Shown here in pieces: positions 61,823 to 64,000 of a stretch of DNA of 64,000 bases. Within the stretch, counting starts at the first letter, position 1, and the number at the start of each line of letters is the position of its first letter. The stretch spans positions 1,205,193-1,269,192 of the forward strand of contig NZ_BAABJI010000001.1 of the NCBI RefSeq assembly GCF_039543225.1. The letters run 5' to 3'. Below the pieces are notes generated by a model. That model did no database searches. It worked only from the letters and a program-made list of their open reading frames with translations, and had not been told where the DNA came from. The stretch is from Mucilaginibacter defluvii (GTDB lineage: Bacteria; Bacteroidota; Bacteroidia; Sphingobacteriales; Sphingobacteriaceae). Position numbers and translations under genes: made by a program.

Positions 61823-61958
61823 TAAGCGCAAAGGTCTTAAAAAAACTTTAGTTGTTTTAAATTATTTGCCGTTATCAAAACTTATTGGCGTTAAGTTATT
61901 TGCTTATTGTACTGATTTAGTATTTTTACACCACAAAACGATCGGACTTTATCACTTC

Positions 61959-63938
61959 ATGAAAAGAAAATTACTCTCCCTGGCTTCGGCCATTTTTACA
62001 TTATGTACATCAGCTTACGCGCAGGATTTTGATTACGGCAAGTTCTCATATGATGAACTGAACAGTAAATCCTACAAAAACGATACATCGGCACATGCCT
62101 TAGTATTGCAGGAATATGGTAACGCACGCATTGGCGATGCCGACCGTATTACCCTTGAACTTGATTATCACGTTAAAATAAAAATTTTTGACGCCAAAGG
62201 TTACAGCAATGGCAACATTGAACTGCCTTTTTATACCGGTGAGCAAAGCTCGGAGGAAATATCAGAAATTGAGGCTGTAACCTATTACCTGAACGAGAAA
62301 GGCGAAGCCGTTAAAGTGGTACTTAACCCGAAGGACGTTTATTCGGTGAAGAATAACAGCCGCTGGAGTGCCATGAAATTCGCTATGCCCGCGCTGCACG
62401 AGGGTTGCGTTATTGAATATAAATATCATTTAAAAAGCCCCTATATCCAGCAATTTAAAAACTGGGATTTTCAATCAGATATACCTAAGGTTTACTCAGA
62501 GTACAAAGTGCAGTTACCGGCTGTTTATAATTACAAAATATCCTTGCGTGGCGCCTTAAAAATGCTTGAAGGCGGCAAATACAAGCCCGAACTTGAGCGC
62601 GGATGTTTTAGTATAGCAGGTATTAAAGCCGACTGCTCTAAGTTCATATTCGCCATGAAAGACATTCCGGCGTTTAAAGAAGAGGAGTATATGACCTCTA
62701 AACGCAACTTTTTATCGGCCATTTATTTTGAGATGGAAGATTATACCAACCTGAATACCGGCTCAAAAGTAAAAATGTCAAAAGAGTGGCGGGATGTTGA
62801 CCGTGAATTGCGAACAGAAGAATCATTTGGCAGCCAGTTAAAGAAGAAGGACTTTTTTAAAGAAAAGCTGATTCCGGTGATTGCAGGTAAAACAACATCG
62901 CTCGAGAAGGCACAGGCTGTTTACCACTTTATTCAAAAAAATATAAAGTGGAATAAATTTTACTCACCTTACAGCAGCGATGGTATTAAAAAGGCATTTG
63001 AAAAACATACCGGTAACGTGGCTGATATTAACCTGGCCTTAGTGGTTGCACTTAAAAGTGCCGGTTACGATGCTGACCCGGTTTTAATATCAACCCGCGA
63101 GAACGGTTTTATCACTAAACTTTATCCGGTGTTGACAGAGTTTAACTATCTGATAGCCAAAACGGAGATCGACGGAAAAACGTATTACTTGGACGCCACC
63201 GAGCCACTGCTTGGTTTTGGTACGCTGCCACTGCGTTGTATGAATGACCAGGGTAGGGTATTCAGTTTGGATAAACCGTCGTACTGGGCCGATATCACTA
63301 AACAAACCGAAAGCGGAACTTATGTGCTCGATTTTAAACTGCAGGACAATGGTAAGCTTAAAGGAACTATCAGCACCATATTAACCGGTTACGAGGCTTA
63401 CCGCAAACGTATTGATATCAGTAAATTTAATACGGTTGAGGAGTACGTGGAAAACTACGACGAGAAGATGCCTAAATTAAAAATCTTAAATTCAGATATT
63501 AAAAATGTTGATAGTTTAGACCGCGGTATTGTTGAAACCTATGAGGTTGAGATTGATCTGTACGATAACCTGGACTCGAAAAAGTTAAGCTTCAACCCAT
63601 TCCTGCTTCATCGTGTGGCTGAAAACCCGTTCAAGCTTGAGGAGAGAACCTACCCGGTTGATATGGGTGTGGCGTCAACAGACAGGGTGAGCTTAAATAT
63701 TGAATTACCTGCGAATTATAAAGTTGAGTATTCGCCCAAAAACGTAGGCCTTACATTGCCTGCTAACGGCGGCAGGTTTGTTACTAATTTTGAGACAGTA
63801 GGCAACAAGTTTTCGTTTTCGCATATCACCCAATTTAATAAACCGGTTTATGAGTCATCAGAATATCCTTATCTGAAAGAGCTTTACAACCAGATCATCC
63901 TGGCTCAAAAGGTTGATCTAATCTTTACCAAAGGATAA
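61959..63938 (+). CDS. DUF3857 and transglutaminase-like domain protein
   Basis: A 659-residue periplasmic protein with a signal peptide (MKRKLLSLASAIFTLCTSAYAQ). A DUF3857 beta-domain covers about residues 55-215; a transglutaminase-like segment (AQAVYHFIQKNIKWNKFY and the following GNVADINLALVVALKSAGYDADPV) lies at about 310-390. The usual active-site Cys seems to be replaced by Ala or Ile in ADINLALVVALK, so the domain may be inactive. ATG 61959 gives the proper signal; a frame to 61671 merely overlaps the exonuclease gene. Function is unknown. Confidence 0.88.
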   Translation: MKRKLLSLASAIFTLCTSAYAQDFDYGKFSYDELNSKSYKNDTSAHALVLQEYGNARIGDADRITLELDYHVKIKIFDAKGYSNGNIELPFYTGEQSSEEISEIEAVTYYLNEKGEAVKVVLNPKDVYSVKNNSRWSAMKFAMPALHEGCVIEYKYHLKSPYIQQFKNWDFQSDIPKVYSEYKVQLPAVYNYKISLRGALKMLEGGKYKPELERGCFSIAGIKADCSKFIFAMKDIPAFKEEEYMTSKRNFLSAIYFEMEDYTNLNTGSKVKMSKEWRDVDRELRTEESFGSQLKKKDFFKEKLIPVIAGKTTSLEKAQAVYHFIQKNIKWNKFYSPYSSDGIKKAFEKHTGNVADINLALVVALKSAGYDADPVLISTRENGFITKLYPVLTEFNYLIAKTEIDGKTYYLDATEPLLGFGTLPLRCMNDQGRVFSLDKPSYWADITKQTESGTYVLDFKLQDNGKLKGTISTILTGYEAYRKRIDISKFNTVEEYVENYDEKMPKLKILNSDIKNVDSLDRGIVETYEVEIDLYDNLDSKKLSFNPFLLHRVAENPFKLEERTYPVDMGVASTDRVSLNIELPANYKVEYSPKNVGLTLPANGGRFVTNFETVGNKFSFSHITQFNKPVYESSEYPYLKELYNQIILAQKVDLIFTKG

Positions 63939-63946
63939 TCACAGCG

Positions 63947-64000
63947 ATGAAACGTTTACTCGCATTAAGTTTATTTATTACCTGCGCCGTTGCAGCCAAA
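63947..64000 (+). CDS. N-terminus of a secreted protein (partial, runs off window)
   Basis: An ATG at 63947 opens a frame of 18 codons to the window end, MKRLLALSLFITCAVAAK, a signal peptide. It lies 8 bp after the DUF3857 gene, so it is probably in the same operon. DUF3857 genes are often in tandem in Bacteroidota, so another such protein is a guess. Confidence 0.6.
   Translation, partial: MKRLLALSLFITCAVAAK

Noticed and set aside
61671..61958. Longer start for the DUF3857 gene
   Set aside because: It overlaps the antisense exonuclease gene and puts the signal peptide far from the N-terminus.
1..64000. tRNA or rRNA genes
   Set aside because: Visual search for T-arm-like motifs and rRNA-like stretches found none; a covariance search could still find one.

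Overview
The window looks like a chromosomal segment of a Bacteroidota bacterium, most likely family Sphingobacteriaceae (Mucilaginibacter/Pedobacter-like). The reasons are a SusC/SusD pair, TAnnTTTG -7 promoter elements, no Shine-Dalgarno-like spacing, a Bacteroidota-type split arginine cluster with an N-acyl-ornithine carbamoyltransferase, and several Bacteroidota-type short repeats. The species is inferred from gene content and cannot be proved here.

Positions 1-31 kb form a fucose/galactose glycan utilization region. An operon entering from the left encodes the non-phosphorylative L-fucose route: UxaA-type dehydratase (partial), 2-keto-3-deoxy-fuconate dehydrogenase (SDR), FAH-type diketo-acid hydrolase, fuconolactonase, L-fucose dehydrogenase, and LutABC, which would oxidise the L-lactate released. 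galK follows. A GH36 alpha-galactosidase lies on the minus strand, divergent from a second fucose operon (SDR, enolase-type L-fuconate dehydratase, sodium symporter, lipoprotein mutarotase). Then come SusC, SusD, two surface lipoproteins, a GH29 fucosidase, an AraC-family regulator, and an operon of a two-domain esterase, a GH95 fucosidase and a GH36/27-like alpha-galactosidase. Four promoters here (alpha-galactosidase, second fucose operon, susC, esterase operon) share one geometry: two TCCAT-like half-sites exactly 21 bp apart, the second starting exactly 27 bp before a TAnnTTTG -7 element. This looks like the operator of an AraC-type activator joining the modules into one regulon, and it is the most notable finding.

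Positions 31-40.5 kb are an arginine/proline biosynthesis cluster on the minus strand (GNAT, argG, cupin, argC, argD, argF', argB, proC). It has been remodelled by mobile or repeat DNA: a REP-like pair at the argG/cupin junction, a decayed four-helix-bundle gene between argC and argD, a MITE-like element ending at the argF' stop codon, and an oppositely oriented Na+/H+ antiporter between argF' and argB. ArgF' has Val at position 90, which predicts use of N-succinylornithine.

Positions 41-64 kb are mostly housekeeping and envelope genes: 2'-5' RNA ligase-like protein, MCE/MlaD protein, two tandem amidases, LptD-like protein, CinA, a lipoyl E2 acyltransferase, TonB-like proteins, NlpC/P60 peptidase, a 40-residue membrane protein, GIY-YIG nuclease, a seven-unit inverted repeat array, PBP1C, a DEDD exonuclease, a duplicated oligopeptide ABC ATPase, RNase R, a polyprenyl synthase, a DnaQ-like exonuclease and a DUF3857 transglutaminase-like protein. 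No tRNA, rRNA, CRISPR array or complete insertion sequence was seen.
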